From: Pseudomonas turukhanskensis
Lineage (GTDB): Bacteria; Pseudomonadota; Gammaproteobacteria; Pseudomonadales; Pseudomonadaceae
Length of the DNA: 64,000 nucleotides
Direction of reading: 5' to 3'
NCBI RefSeq assembly: GCF_027922365.1
Contig: NZ_BSFN01000002.1
Span: forward strand, 310,001 to 374,000
The number at the start of each line of letters is the position of its first letter. Within the stretch, counting starts at the first letter, position 1. Under the pieces are notes generated by a model. It worked only from the letters and a program-made list of their open reading frames with translations. It did no database searches and was not told the DNA's origin. Positions 45,207-53,049 of this stretch are shown here, piece by piece. Position numbers and translations under genes: made by a program.

Positions 45207-46070
45207 CTAGGCCGGGCACTTCTCCCACGCCAGCTTCAGAAACGCCGCTGGCAACCGCGCATGACGGCGCTCTTTAAGGCAATACAGATACTCGGCAATC
45301 AACGGCGCACCTTCAAGTTCCACGACCTTAAGCTGCGGGTTATCCGGCACCTCGTGGCGGGCGATGATGCTGATGCCGATGTTGCGCAGCACGGCCTCGC
45401 GAATGGACTCGCGGCTGCCGATTTCCAGCAGTGGCCCCGGGGCAATGCCTGCCTCGCGCAATAGGGTTTCCGTGAGCGCACGGGTGGTGGAACCGACCTC
45501 GCGCATCAGCAGGCAGTGGCCGGCCAAGGCGCTCAATGGCACTCGGTTATGCACCGCCAAGGGATGGCTGCGATGCACGGCCAGCACCAACGGGTCGTGG
45601 CCCAGCACCAGACGGGTCAGGCGCGTGTCGTCCACCAATTGAGAGGAAGCCGCGAGGTCGACGCGGTAGTCCTCCAGCGCCTCGATCACTTCCTGGGAAT
45701 TGCCGATGGTGAGGGTGACTTCGCACTGCGCAAACTGCTCACGAAAGCCGCGCACCAGATCCAACACGTAATACGGCGCCGTCGCGCCGATGCGCAACGC
45801 CCCCTGCACCTGGCCGCTGTTGCGCAGAAAGAACTCGATATCGGCTTCCTGCTGCAACAGGGTCTGCACCATGGGCAACAACCGTACGCCCTCATCGCTC
45901 AGGGTCAGACGGCGGCCGCCGCGGTAGAACAACTCCACGCCGTACTGGCCCTCCAGATTGCGAATCTGCGTGGTCACCGTGGGCTGGCTGAGGCCGAGTT
46001 TTTTCGCCGCCTGGGTGATGCTGCCCAGGCGGGCCACCATGTGGAAGGATTTGAGTTCGGCGCAGAGCAT
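45207..46070 (-). CDS. LysR-family regulator of the phosphonate cluster
   Basis: 287 residues. N-terminal winged helix (ELKSFHMVARLGSITQAAKKLGLSQPTVTTQIRNLEGQYGVELFYRGGRRLTLSDEG) followed by a periplasmic-binding-like effector domain (GALRIGATAPYYVLDLVRGFREQFAQCEVTLTIGNSQEVIEALEDYRVDLAAS). LysR genes of this type sit beside AEP uptake genes and respond to AEP. It lies upstream of and on the same strand as the transporter. A Pho-box-like double heptamer is 56 bases before its start, suggesting that phosphate limitation raises the regulator. Confidence 0.88.
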   Translation of the reverse strand: MLCAELKSFHMVARLGSITQAAKKLGLSQPTVTTQIRNLEGQYGVELFYRGGRRLTLSDEGVRLLPMVQTLLQQEADIEFFLRNSGQVQGALRIGATAPYYVLDLVRGFREQFAQCEVTLTIGNSQEVIEALEDYRVDLAASSQLVDDTRLTRLVLGHDPLVLAVHRSHPLAVHNRVPLSALAGHCLLMREVGSTTRALTETLLREAGIAPGPLLEIGSRESIREAVLRNIGISIIARHEVPDNPQLKVVELEGAPLIAEYLYCLKERRHARLPAAFLKLAWEKCPA

Positions 46071-46125
46071 GGGGGAGTCGTCACCAAGGGCAGGATGCCC
46101 GAGGTGGCAACAGTATTAAAAAATC

Positions 46126-46143
46126 ATGACGGTTATGTGACGC
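46126..46143 (-). promoter_or_regulatory. Pho-box-like PhoB site upstream of the LysR gene
   Basis: On the minus strand GCGTCAC-ATAA-CCGTCAT, two heptamers with a 4-base AT spacer, close to the consensus CTGTCAT-N4-CTGTCAT. AT-rich sequence with TAATAC or TACTGT follows about 7-10 bases later as a possible -10. Confidence 0.6.
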
Positions 46144-46167
46144 CGGGGTGAGTGCGTTGGGCGATAA

Positions 46168-46476
46168 TTACCACGCCGAGCCCAGCGGAATGGGTTCGCG
46201 AAAGGGCGGCGTCGTGCCCAGGCTGCAACCGCACATTTCGGTGTGCACTTCGCAGTGCACCAGATGAAATGGCACCGTCGCCGGCAACCCTTCCAACAGC
46301 TCCCTGGCGTGGGTTACTGAACGCAAGCGCAGCATGGTGCCGTCTTGCATCCTGATTGAATGAATCTGCCCGTCGACCTGGGCCTGCAGCAGATAAATCC
46401 CACCCTCCAGCGACAACAATTCCAGCGCTTGCAGATCACCTACCGAGGCGTACTCGTAGATATCCTGAATATTCAT
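46168..46476 (-). CDS. DUF6482 family small protein
   Basis: 102 residues from the ATG at 46476 (MNIQDIYEYASVGDLQALELLSLEGGIYLLQAQVDGQIHSIRMQDGTMLRLRSVTHARELL). The pattern LEGGIYLLxAxVDG... LRSVxHARELL is that of DUF6482, a small Pseudomonas family without known function. The C-terminus has three Cys (HCEVHTEMCGC), which could bind metal. Sequence upstream of 46476 has no coding character, so the longer frame is rejected. Confidence 0.7.
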   Translation of the reverse strand: MNIQDIYEYASVGDLQALELLSLEGGIYLLQAQVDGQIHSIRMQDGTMLRLRSVTHARELLEGLPATVPFHLVHCEVHTEMCGCSLGTTPPFREPIPLGSAW

Positions 46477-46662
46477 GTTCGCGTCCCTCGCTCGCATGCT
46501 GCCGCGATAGCACAAGCCTCGCCGCCAGATACCGGTACGACACAAACCGGAGTGCCTGTTTTTAACCCTATTCGAGTTTTTCGGTTTGTATAGTTTTTGC
46601 GAGCGGAAAAACTGTGCTGTAAGGCCCATTCCAGGGCCTTCTATTGGAAATGAGCGCCAGCA

Positions 46663-47190
46663 CTAAACCTTCGGCGAGGTGCGTTCGGCTCGATACACCC
46701 AACTCGGCGCCTGCCCCGGCACATCGTCCAGCGTATCGAGTCGCTGCATGCCGACCTTCTCCAGAACCCGTATCGAGGCCAGGTGAGCAGGGCGAACGAT
46801 GGCAAATACTTCGGGCTTGCGCAGGTCCTCGAAGGCAAAGGCCAGTGACGCCGCCGCCAGTTCGCTGGCATACCCTTTACCCCAGGCGTGTTGGGCAAAA
46901 CGGTAACCCAGGTTCAGGCGTTCCACCTCGCCGTACAGGCGCGGGGCGATGCCGCCAAAGCCAATCACCTGCTCCGGGTCGTGGTGCGTGCAGATGGCCC
47001 ATTGGCCGTAGCCGTAGTGCTGCCAGTGGCCCAACCAGGCGCGCAACGCGTGTTCGGCGTGTTGCCTGTCGGTCATGGGGCCGGCGGGGTTGAATTGATT
47101 GGTGGCGGGGTCGGCATGGATGGCGTGGAACACCTCCAGGTCGGCAAGGGTGGGCGGGCGCAATAACAGGCGGACGGTGGTGTTGATCAT
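46663..47190 (-). CDS. GNAT-family N-acetyltransferase (RimJ/RimL type)
   Basis: 175 residues. VRLLLRPPTLADLEVFHAIHADPATNQF at the start, VIGFGGIAPRL in the middle, and the acetyl-CoA loop YRFAQHAWGKGYASELAAASLAFAFED, then RPAHLASIRVLEKVGM. This is the Acetyltransf_3 group that modifies amino groups of ribosomal proteins, amino acids or antibiotics; the acceptor is unknown. No good Shine-Dalgarno is visible for the ATG at 47190 or for the upstream ATG/GTG at 47202 and 47208. Confidence 0.88.
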   Translation of the reverse strand: MINTTVRLLLRPPTLADLEVFHAIHADPATNQFNPAGPMTDRQHAEHALRAWLGHWQHYGYGQWAICTHHDPEQVIGFGGIAPRLYGEVERLNLGYRFAQHAWGKGYASELAAASLAFAFEDLRKPEVFAIVRPAHLASIRVLEKVGMQRLDTLDDVPGQAPSWVYRAERTSPKV

Positions 47191-47273
47191 GGGTAAGCGC
47201 ATCAGCACGGCTTTGGTAGCGGCAACTTTAATGCCTGCTTTAGCGGGGATGCCATGAGTTGCTGCGCAATCGA

Positions 47274-47561
47274 TTAATTCACCGATGCAAATCGTTCAAT
47301 CGGCGGCTGTGGGCGGTGCTCGGCTTGCCAGATGTCGTAGCTCGCTTGTACCGCTAGCCAAAGGCGTGCGGTGCTGATGCCGGCGCGCTCTAGGCGCACA
47401 GCCAAGTCAGGACTGATTGGGGCATGGCCGTGAAGAATGCGCGAGAGTGTTTCGCGGGCAAAACCCAAGCGTCTGGCGAATTCGGCGATGCTGATATTCA
47501 GCGCTGGTAGAACATCTTCCAGCAGGGTTTCGCCCGGATGAGGCGGATTGAACATGCCCAT
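47274..47561 (-). CDS. higA: HigA-family antitoxin of the third toxin-antitoxin locus
   Basis: 95 residues, MGMFNPPHPGETLLEDVLPALNISIAEFARRLGFARETLSRILHGHAPISPDLAVRLERAG, the exact HigA pattern (TIGR02607). AGGAG lies 7 bases before the ATG at 47561. It neutralises the upstream HigB toxin and represses the operon. Toxin and antitoxin are 14 bases apart on the minus strand, toxin first. Confidence 0.92.
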   Translation of the reverse strand: MGMFNPPHPGETLLEDVLPALNISIAEFARRLGFARETLSRILHGHAPISPDLAVRLERAGISTARLWLAVQASYDIWQAEHRPQPPIERFASVN

Positions 47562-47575
47562 GTCGGTACTCCTGT

Positions 47576-47854
47576 TTAGTGGTAATCCAGATAATCGACC
47601 AGCTCGATATCGTTGTTGATAAAGCGAAAGATCAGCCGCCAATTGCCGCTGACACTGAGCGACCAGAATTCAGCCAACTCACCACTGAGCGGGTGCAGCC
47701 GCCGGCCGGGAATTTCCAATTCGGCGGGTGTCGCAGCGTCGTCCATAAGTTGCAGCAGACGTGCCAGTCGTTTCGCATGATCGGCGCGTATTCCGCGGGT
47801 AGAGCCTGTTTCGTGGAATAGGCGCAAACCCTTGTGCTGAAAACTGACGATCAT
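47576..47854 (-). CDS. higB: HigB-family toxin (plasmid-maintenance killer type, PF05015)
   Basis: 92 residues: MIVSFQHKGLRLFHETGSTRGIRADHAKRLARLLQLMDDA and then LEIPGRRLHPLSGELAEFWSLSVSGNWRLIFRF, the classic HigB fold with the catalytic His/Arg region (LHPLSG, NWRLIFRF) and the C-terminal VDYLDYH. It cleaves translated mRNA. All core residues look intact. A perfect 9-base palindrome lies just upstream. Confidence 0.92.
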   Translation of the reverse strand: MIVSFQHKGLRLFHETGSTRGIRADHAKRLARLLQLMDDAATPAELEIPGRRLHPLSGELAEFWSLSVSGNWRLIFRFINNDIELVDYLDYH

Positions 47855-47862
47855 GTGCGTTG

Positions 47863-47885
47863 AGTGTGATGTACTGCATCACACT
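47863..47885. promoter_or_regulatory. Palindromic operator of the third higBA locus
   Basis: AGTGTGATG-TACTG-CATCACACT, a perfect 9-bp inverted repeat, starts 9 bases upstream of the toxin ATG and overlaps the expected promoter: a probable HigA operator. Confidence 0.7.
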
Positions 47886-48039
47886 TTGCAAGGCGTGCTT
47901 GCAGGTAGTTGGCATCCATTTCCGTCTTTTCTCCCTGGCCCTAAGTGCGCCGCTGCCGCGCTGACAGCGGCGATCAACTATAGGGAGGGATGAAAATGAG
48001 CGTCTGGAGGACGCTGCCCAACCCTGCTGCGGAAATCCG

Positions 48040-49074
48040 CTAGCCGCGCAACAACGCCAACAACGTACTCGGTGCCAACCCCGTCCAACGCTTGAACGAG
48101 CGGCGGAAGTTGGTGGCGTCGTGAAAGCGCAAATGGCTGGCCACTTCGTCGTTGCTGTAGCCCTTGAGCTGATACAGGTACAGCGCCACCAGCATGCGGA
48201 TCTGGTCGTGTTGTTCCTGGTAGCTGGTGCCGTGTTTGTGCAGTTTGCGTTTGAGCGTGGCCGGGCTCATGGCGAAGGCGGCAGCGGCGTGGTCCAGGTT
48301 GGGGGCCTGGCGCACATGGCGAAACAACCAGCGTTGCAGGGTATCGAGCAGGCTGGCATCGGCGCCCAGCCCGTGCAGTTGCGCACGTGCTTGCTGGCAG
48401 GCGACCTGGGCGGTGCTTTGCACGGTTTGCGGCCAGGGCCGGGTGAGGTGTTCGCGCGGTAAGCGCAGCAGGTTGTAGGGGCGGTTGAAGTGCAGGTCTT
48501 CGCCCAGGTTCACCCAGTACTGTTCGATATAGCGCGGCGGTGCCTGACGGAAGTGGCATTGCCAGGGCAGGTGTTCGCCGCCCAGACGCCGGCTCATGGC
48601 AACCACGGCGGTCATGTTGGCTTCGAGCAGGAACCGTTGTTGCTCGCCGGCGCCGCAGCTGTCGAGCCAGTACAGGTACGCATGGTGCTCATCCAGCAGC
48701 AGCCGTGGGGTGAGCAGTGGCGAGAGCAGGGCGCGCAACTCACCCAGCAGTTCCAGTGCCTGCTGCAGGTTATTGGCCAGCGCCAGGGCCTGGCTGGCGG
48801 CGCCGTGATGGCCGGGCAGCAGGCGTTGGCCGAAGAGAAAGCTGGAGTCGTCGGCACCCAGCAGCCGCTGGGCATTGTCGATGAGGGTAAGAAATTGCGC
48901 GGGGCTGATCAGGGTGTCGGCCTTGGGCACGTCTTCCACAAACAAACCGGTGCCGCGCAGCAGGCGATGGCTGTCGATACCGCGCGACAGGCACAGCTCT
49001 ATCAGCGTGGCGGGCTGCTGGTGCGCGGCGATGATGCGGCTGTCGCACTCGTACCAGGGGCAGGGCAGCGTCAT
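48040..49074 (-). CDS. AraC-family regulator (OruR-type, arabinose-binding-like N-terminal domain)
   Basis: 344 residues. N-terminal PF12625-like domain (IIAAHQQPATLIELCLSRGIDSHRLLRGTGLFVEDV... FLTLIDNAQRLLGADDSSFLFGQRLLPGHHG) and a C-terminal AraC DNA-binding domain (LDHAAAAFAMSPATLKRKLHKHGTSYQEQHDQIRMLVALYLYQLKGYSNDEVASHLRFHDATNFRRSFKRWTG). The GGDEF-like gene lies just upstream, five bases away, on the same strand. Both read away from the phytase run, of which they are the nearest regulators. Confidence 0.9.
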   Translation of the reverse strand: MTLPCPWYECDSRIIAAHQQPATLIELCLSRGIDSHRLLRGTGLFVEDVPKADTLISPAQFLTLIDNAQRLLGADDSSFLFGQRLLPGHHGAASQALALANNLQQALELLGELRALLSPLLTPRLLLDEHHAYLYWLDSCGAGEQQRFLLEANMTAVVAMSRRLGGEHLPWQCHFRQAPPRYIEQYWVNLGEDLHFNRPYNLLRLPREHLTRPWPQTVQSTAQVACQQARAQLHGLGADASLLDTLQRWLFRHVRQAPNLDHAAAAFAMSPATLKRKLHKHGTSYQEQHDQIRMLVALYLYQLKGYSNDEVASHLRFHDATNFRRSFKRWTGLAPSTLLALLRG

Positions 49075-49079
49075 GGCCG

Positions 49080-49997
49080 TCAGGCGCTCAGGGCCAGCGG
49101 GCGCTTGGCTTTGGCCAGCGCCAGGTTCAGGCGTTGCAACAGGTTTTCCGGCGTCTCCTGCAAGGCCATGACCGTGGCCGCCGTGGCGCTCAACTGGATG
49201 CGTTCGCCATGTTGACGCGACTTGTGCGCCAGGTGGCGCAGCGACTCGGCCAGCTCGCCTGCCAATTGCGTGGCCAGGGTTTCACCGGTGTTGGGCAGCA
49301 GCACCACAAAACGGTCGCCAGCCAGGCGGCAGAGCAAGTCTTGCTGGCGCAGGTTGAGCAGCAGTAACTGGGTGACGGCTTGCAACACGCGGTCGCCTTC
49401 GCCATGGCCGAAGCGTTGGTTGATCCCGTCGAAGGCGTTGATATCCACCACCAACAGCGACAACGGCTGCTGCTCCCGCGCGCTCTGCTGCAGGCTGAGT
49501 TCGAGCTGCTTGCGCAGGTAATCGGCGCCGCCCAGCGGGGTGAGTTTGTCGAACAGCCGGTGCTCACGGAACAGCCTCTCGCGTTTTTCCATTTGCTGCG
49601 AAATGGCCAGTTGTTCGTGGTGCCAGTGGTAGATGCCATAGGTGAGAAACAGCAAGCCCACCGGCATTGGCGCCGACTCCAGCCAGTGGTCCCAGGTGAT
49701 GGCGTCGGGCAGGCGGATAAATTCGTCGAGCAGGTCGATCCACCAGGAAAAGAACACGCAGCTCAGGCCAATCGCCAACAGGTTGGTCACCCGCCCGGCG
49801 GGGCGGCTTTTCAGAATCAGCCCCAGCCACACCAGCGCCAATACGGTGGAGCCGCCTTCGCCGACGATATCCAGCCACACCCATTCGGCTACCGCTTTCA
49901 GGTCGCCGACGGCCAGGTGCAAGAGCAGGCCGAGGTTGGCGGCGAGAAACAGCGCCGTGAGTTTCAGGCGGTGGTGGTGAAGCAGGCTGGGCATCAT
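49080..49997 (-). CDS. Membrane protein with a degenerate GGDEF domain
   Basis: 305 residues. Four or five hydrophobic helices (about 13-123) precede a GGDEF-like domain. The signature motif reads AGDRF (226-230) instead of GGDEF, and the substrate/metal strand reads VVDINAFDGINQRFGHGEGD instead of the usual DIDxFKxxND. Both changes argue against cyclase activity; it may bind GTP or c-di-GMP as a sensor. AGGAAG lies about 5 bases before the ATG at 49997. It is upstream of and tightly linked to the AraC gene. The frame extension to 50099 runs into repeat DNA and is rejected. Confidence 0.85.
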   Translation of the reverse strand: MMPSLLHHHRLKLTALFLAANLGLLLHLAVGDLKAVAEWVWLDIVGEGGSTVLALVWLGLILKSRPAGRVTNLLAIGLSCVFFSWWIDLLDEFIRLPDAITWDHWLESAPMPVGLLFLTYGIYHWHHEQLAISQQMEKRERLFREHRLFDKLTPLGGADYLRKQLELSLQQSAREQQPLSLLVVDINAFDGINQRFGHGEGDRVLQAVTQLLLLNLRQQDLLCRLAGDRFVVLLPNTGETLATQLAGELAESLRHLAHKSRQHGERIQLSATAATVMALQETPENLLQRLNLALAKAKRPLALSA

Positions 49998-50046
49998 CTG
50001 GGCTTCCTGTTGGGTGCACCGCCATTTGCGTGTACGTCGCGCAATA

Positions 50047-50136
50047 CTGGATCCCCGCCTGCGCGGGGATGACGGTGGAGTGGCAAACACCTTTGTCATT
50101 CCCGCGAAGGCGGCGGTCCGACGATTCGGAATCCAG
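50047..50136. repeat. REP-type inverted pair (GTCATTCCCG family), copy 3, with an interrupted arm
   Basis: Left arm CTGGATCCCCGCCTGCGCGG GGATGACGG is intact. The right arm GTCATTCCCGCGAAGGCGG is followed by 14 extra bases (CGGTCCGACGATTC) before GGAATCCAG, so it is interrupted near its centre. Confidence 0.75.
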
Positions 50137-50367
50137 AATGGTGAAGGCTACGACGTATCAATGCCGCCCAGCTAACCAGCGCTTTATGACGCAGAGGTTG
50201 CAGTGGGGGAGGTCAATTGGGCTCAGGCAAGCGTGCGGTTTTTTTGCGTGGCGTGGTCTGCCCACCGTAGCCAATGGGTTTGCGCCTTCTCAATGCCGGG
50301 TCATTTCAGCCCATTCACCTTGCCAAAACCCGCCAAACCCCCGGTTTTGCTGGCTTTGCCGTGGGTG

Positions 50368-50385
50368 TTGTCACAGAAGCGTCAT
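50368..50385 (+). promoter_or_regulatory. Pho-box-like PhoB site upstream of the TonB-dependent receptor
   Basis: TTGTCAC-AGAA-GCGTCAT: two heptamers 11 bases apart in register, 73 bases before the receptor ATG. The same direction as the gene. A clear -10 is not obvious. Confidence 0.55.
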
Positions 50386-50457
50386 GGCCGCTGCCTAGCG
50401 TGTCGCTCCACTTGCCGGGTTCCAGCCTGGCCTTTGCGACTACATGGGGAGTTACCG

Positions 50458-52983
50458 ATGACGTTGAATTTCCGCCAGGCCCGCCGTGCCGGGCATGCCC
50501 TCAGCGCCCTGACCCTGGCCATCGCCGCCAGTGCCGTGCTCGCTGCCGAACCGGTCGCCGAAGTGGCGGCCGACGGTGATACCGAACACGTCAATGTGGT
50601 CGGCCAGGCCGTGAGCATGGACAAGGCCATCAAAGAGCAGCGCACGGCCGACACGGTCAAAAGCGTGGTCAGTGCCGACGGCGTGGCGCAACTGCCGGAT
50701 GAGAACGTGGCCGAAGCCGCACAGCGGCTACCGGGTGTGAGCGTGGAGCGCGACCAGGGCGAAGGCCGTTTTGTCAGCGTGCGCGGCCTGGGCCCGGACC
50801 TCAACAGCGTGAGCATCAACGGTACGCTCATCCCTTCGCCCAACAGCGATACCCGCGCCGTTGCCCTGGATGTGTTGCCGTCTGAGCTGGTGCAGTCGCT
50901 CAGCGTGATCAAAACCCTGACCCCCGACATGGACGCCAACTCCCTGGGCGGCACCATCGAGGTCAAGAGCCTGTCGGCGTTCGACCACAAGGGGCTGTTC
51001 TACACCGGCAGCGTGGAAGGCAGCCACGACGACAACACCGGGCAGAACAGCCCGAAAGTATCGGGCGCCGCCAGCAACCGTTTCAGCCTGGGCGATGGCA
51101 CCGACAACTTCGGTGTGGCCGCTGCCGTAAGCTGGGGCAAGCGCGATTTCGGTTCCGACAACGTGGAAACCGGCGGCGACTGGGATTTTGAAGACGGCGC
51201 CAAGCTGGAGCAATTCGAACAGCGCGACTACGACATCACCCGCGAGCGCACCGGTGCCGGTCTTAACTTCGACTACCAGGCCGACGACTACAACAGCTAT
51301 TACCTGCGCACCCTCTACAGCCGCTACAAAGACAGCGAAACCCGCAACGCCGCCGGGGTGGAGTTTGCCGATGCCCAGGCCGCCGGTGAAAGCGGCGACA
51401 GCGAAGGCTGGCGCGAGCTGAAAAGCCGTGAAGAAACCCAGAAAATCCAGAGCTACGTGCTGGGCAGCGAACACCTGCGCGGCAACTGGACCATCAACGC
51501 CCAGGCGGGCTGGAGTGAGTCCAGTGAAGACAGCCCAGGCCACATCGCCTCGGCCACCTTCGAGGGCACCGATGATTTCAACAGCGGCTTTAGCAGCACC
51601 ACCAAGCCGCGTCTGAATATCGGCAGCGAGTTCTACAACCCGGCCAACTTCGAACTCGACAGCGTGGAGTGGGAAGAACAACACACCACCGACACCGAGA
51701 AGAACATCAAGCTCGATTTCGCCCGCGACTACGAGCTTTCGGGTAACAGCGCCCAATTCAAATTCGGCGGCAAGCTCAGTCGTCGCGACAAAGACAACGA
51801 CCTCGATAGCTGGGTATACGAAGACTTCGACAATTTCGGCATCACCGACGACGAGCTGTCCCTTACCCAATACACCAAAGGCTCGGTGCACTACAGCCTC
51901 GACAACTTCGGCCCCGGCATCAGCGCTAGCGCCATCAAGAAGCTGCTCAGCCGCCTGGACCGCAACGCGTTCTACGACGAAGAGCAGTCACGGGTAAACG
52001 ACTTCACCATGAGTGAAGACATCAACGCCGCGTACCTGATGCACACCGTGGATGTGGACGCCTGGCGCATCATCGCCGGCCTGCGTTACGAGGGCACCGA
52101 GTTCAAGGCCAAGGGCACCGGTATTCAGGATGGCGACTACGTGGCCAGCGAGGCCGACAGCAAATACGACCACTGGCTGCCCGGCTTGCATGTGCGCTAC
52201 CAGCTCGACAAAGAGACCCAGGTGCGTTTTGCCTGGACCAACACTGTGGTGCGCCCAAGTTTCGAGCAACTGGCACCGGGCTTTGTGATCGACGGCGCCG
52301 AAGCCGAATTTGGCAATCCGGACCTCGACGCCCTGGAGTCGAGCAACTTCGATCTGGGCATCGAGCACTACCTGAACAAGGACGGCGTGGTGTCGGCGTT
52401 CGTGTTTTACAAAGACATCGAAAACTTCGTCTACAACGCCGATCTCGCCGGCACTGGACGCTGGGCTGCTTTCGATGAAGCCAACACCTTTGCCAACGGC
52501 GAAAGTGCCGAGCTGTACGGTGTCGAGCTGGCCTGGCAGCAGAAGTTCACCAGCCTGCCGGCGCCCTGGAACGGTGTGCTGATGGGCGCCAACGCCACCT
52601 TCAGCCGCTCCGATGCACACATTGAAGGGCAAGGGCAGAAGCGCGATATCGACCTGCCGTTCCAGTCCGACACCGTGGGTAACGTGATGCTCGGCTGGGA
52701 AAACGACACCGTCAGCCTGCGCCTGTCGGCCAACTACAAATCCGACTACCTCTATGAGGTGGCGGCCATCGATGACAAGGCCCACGACCTGCACGTGGAC
52801 GACCAGACCTTTGTCGACTTCACCGCGCGTTACTTCCTGACCAAGAACCTGCAGCTGTCGTTCGAGGCGCAGAACCTCACCGACGAGTCGTACTACGTGT
52901 ACACCGGCAGCCGTGCCTACAACGGTCAATACGAAGAATACGGCCCGACCTACAAGCTCGGCCTGACGTTTACCCACTTCTGA
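50458..52983 (+). CDS. TonB-dependent receptor, probable phytate (inositol phosphate) transporter
   Basis: 841 residues. Signal peptide (cleavage near AVLAAEP), then a TonB-box-like EHVNVVG and a plug domain of the Xanthomonas/Caulobacter type (VAQLPDENVAEAAQRLPGVSVERDQGEGRFVSVRGLGPDLNSVSING... SLGGTIEVKSLSAFD), followed by a 22-strand-type barrel and a last strand ending TFTHF. GGGGAG precedes the ATG at 50458; the frame before it is non-coding. It is the first gene of a run with a phytase, its own ExbB-ExbD-TonB and PhoX. Phytase genes of Gram-negative bacteria are known to sit beside such receptors, so phytate or its products are the likely ligand. Confidence 0.88.
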   Translation: MTLNFRQARRAGHALSALTLAIAASAVLAAEPVAEVAADGDTEHVNVVGQAVSMDKAIKEQRTADTVKSVVSADGVAQLPDENVAEAAQRLPGVSVERDQGEGRFVSVRGLGPDLNSVSINGTLIPSPNSDTRAVALDVLPSELVQSLSVIKTLTPDMDANSLGGTIEVKSLSAFDHKGLFYTGSVEGSHDDNTGQNSPKVSGAASNRFSLGDGTDNFGVAAAVSWGKRDFGSDNVETGGDWDFEDGAKLEQFEQRDYDITRERTGAGLNFDYQADDYNSYYLRTLYSRYKDSETRNAAGVEFADAQAAGESGDSEGWRELKSREETQKIQSYVLGSEHLRGNWTINAQAGWSESSEDSPGHIASATFEGTDDFNSGFSSTTKPRLNIGSEFYNPANFELDSVEWEEQHTTDTEKNIKLDFARDYELSGNSAQFKFGGKLSRRDKDNDLDSWVYEDFDNFGITDDELSLTQYTKGSVHYSLDNFGPGISASAIKKLLSRLDRNAFYDEEQSRVNDFTMSEDINAAYLMHTVDVDAWRIIAGLRYEGTEFKAKGTGIQDGDYVASEADSKYDHWLPGLHVRYQLDKETQVRFAWTNTVVRPSFEQLAPGFVIDGAEAEFGNPDLDALESSNFDLGIEHYLNKDGVVSAFVFYKDIENFVYNADLAGTGRWAAFDEANTFANGESAELYGVELAWQQKFTSLPAPWNGVLMGANATFSRSDAHIEGQGQKRDIDLPFQSDTVGNVMLGWENDTVSLRLSANYKSDYLYEVAAIDDKAHDLHVDDQTFVDFTARYFLTKNLQLSFEAQNLTDESYYVYTGSRAYNGQYEEYGPTYKLGLTFTHF

Positions 52984-53049
52984 TAATGCCCGCGCGCCCC
53001 AGCGTGTGGCGCGCTTGGCCTGTGCGTTTTGTACAAGGACACCGATGTG

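Noticed and set aside
25000..48000. A prophage or genomic island carrying the three toxin-antitoxin loci
   Set aside because: No integrase, transposase, structural phage gene or attachment repeat was found, and base composition does not visibly change.
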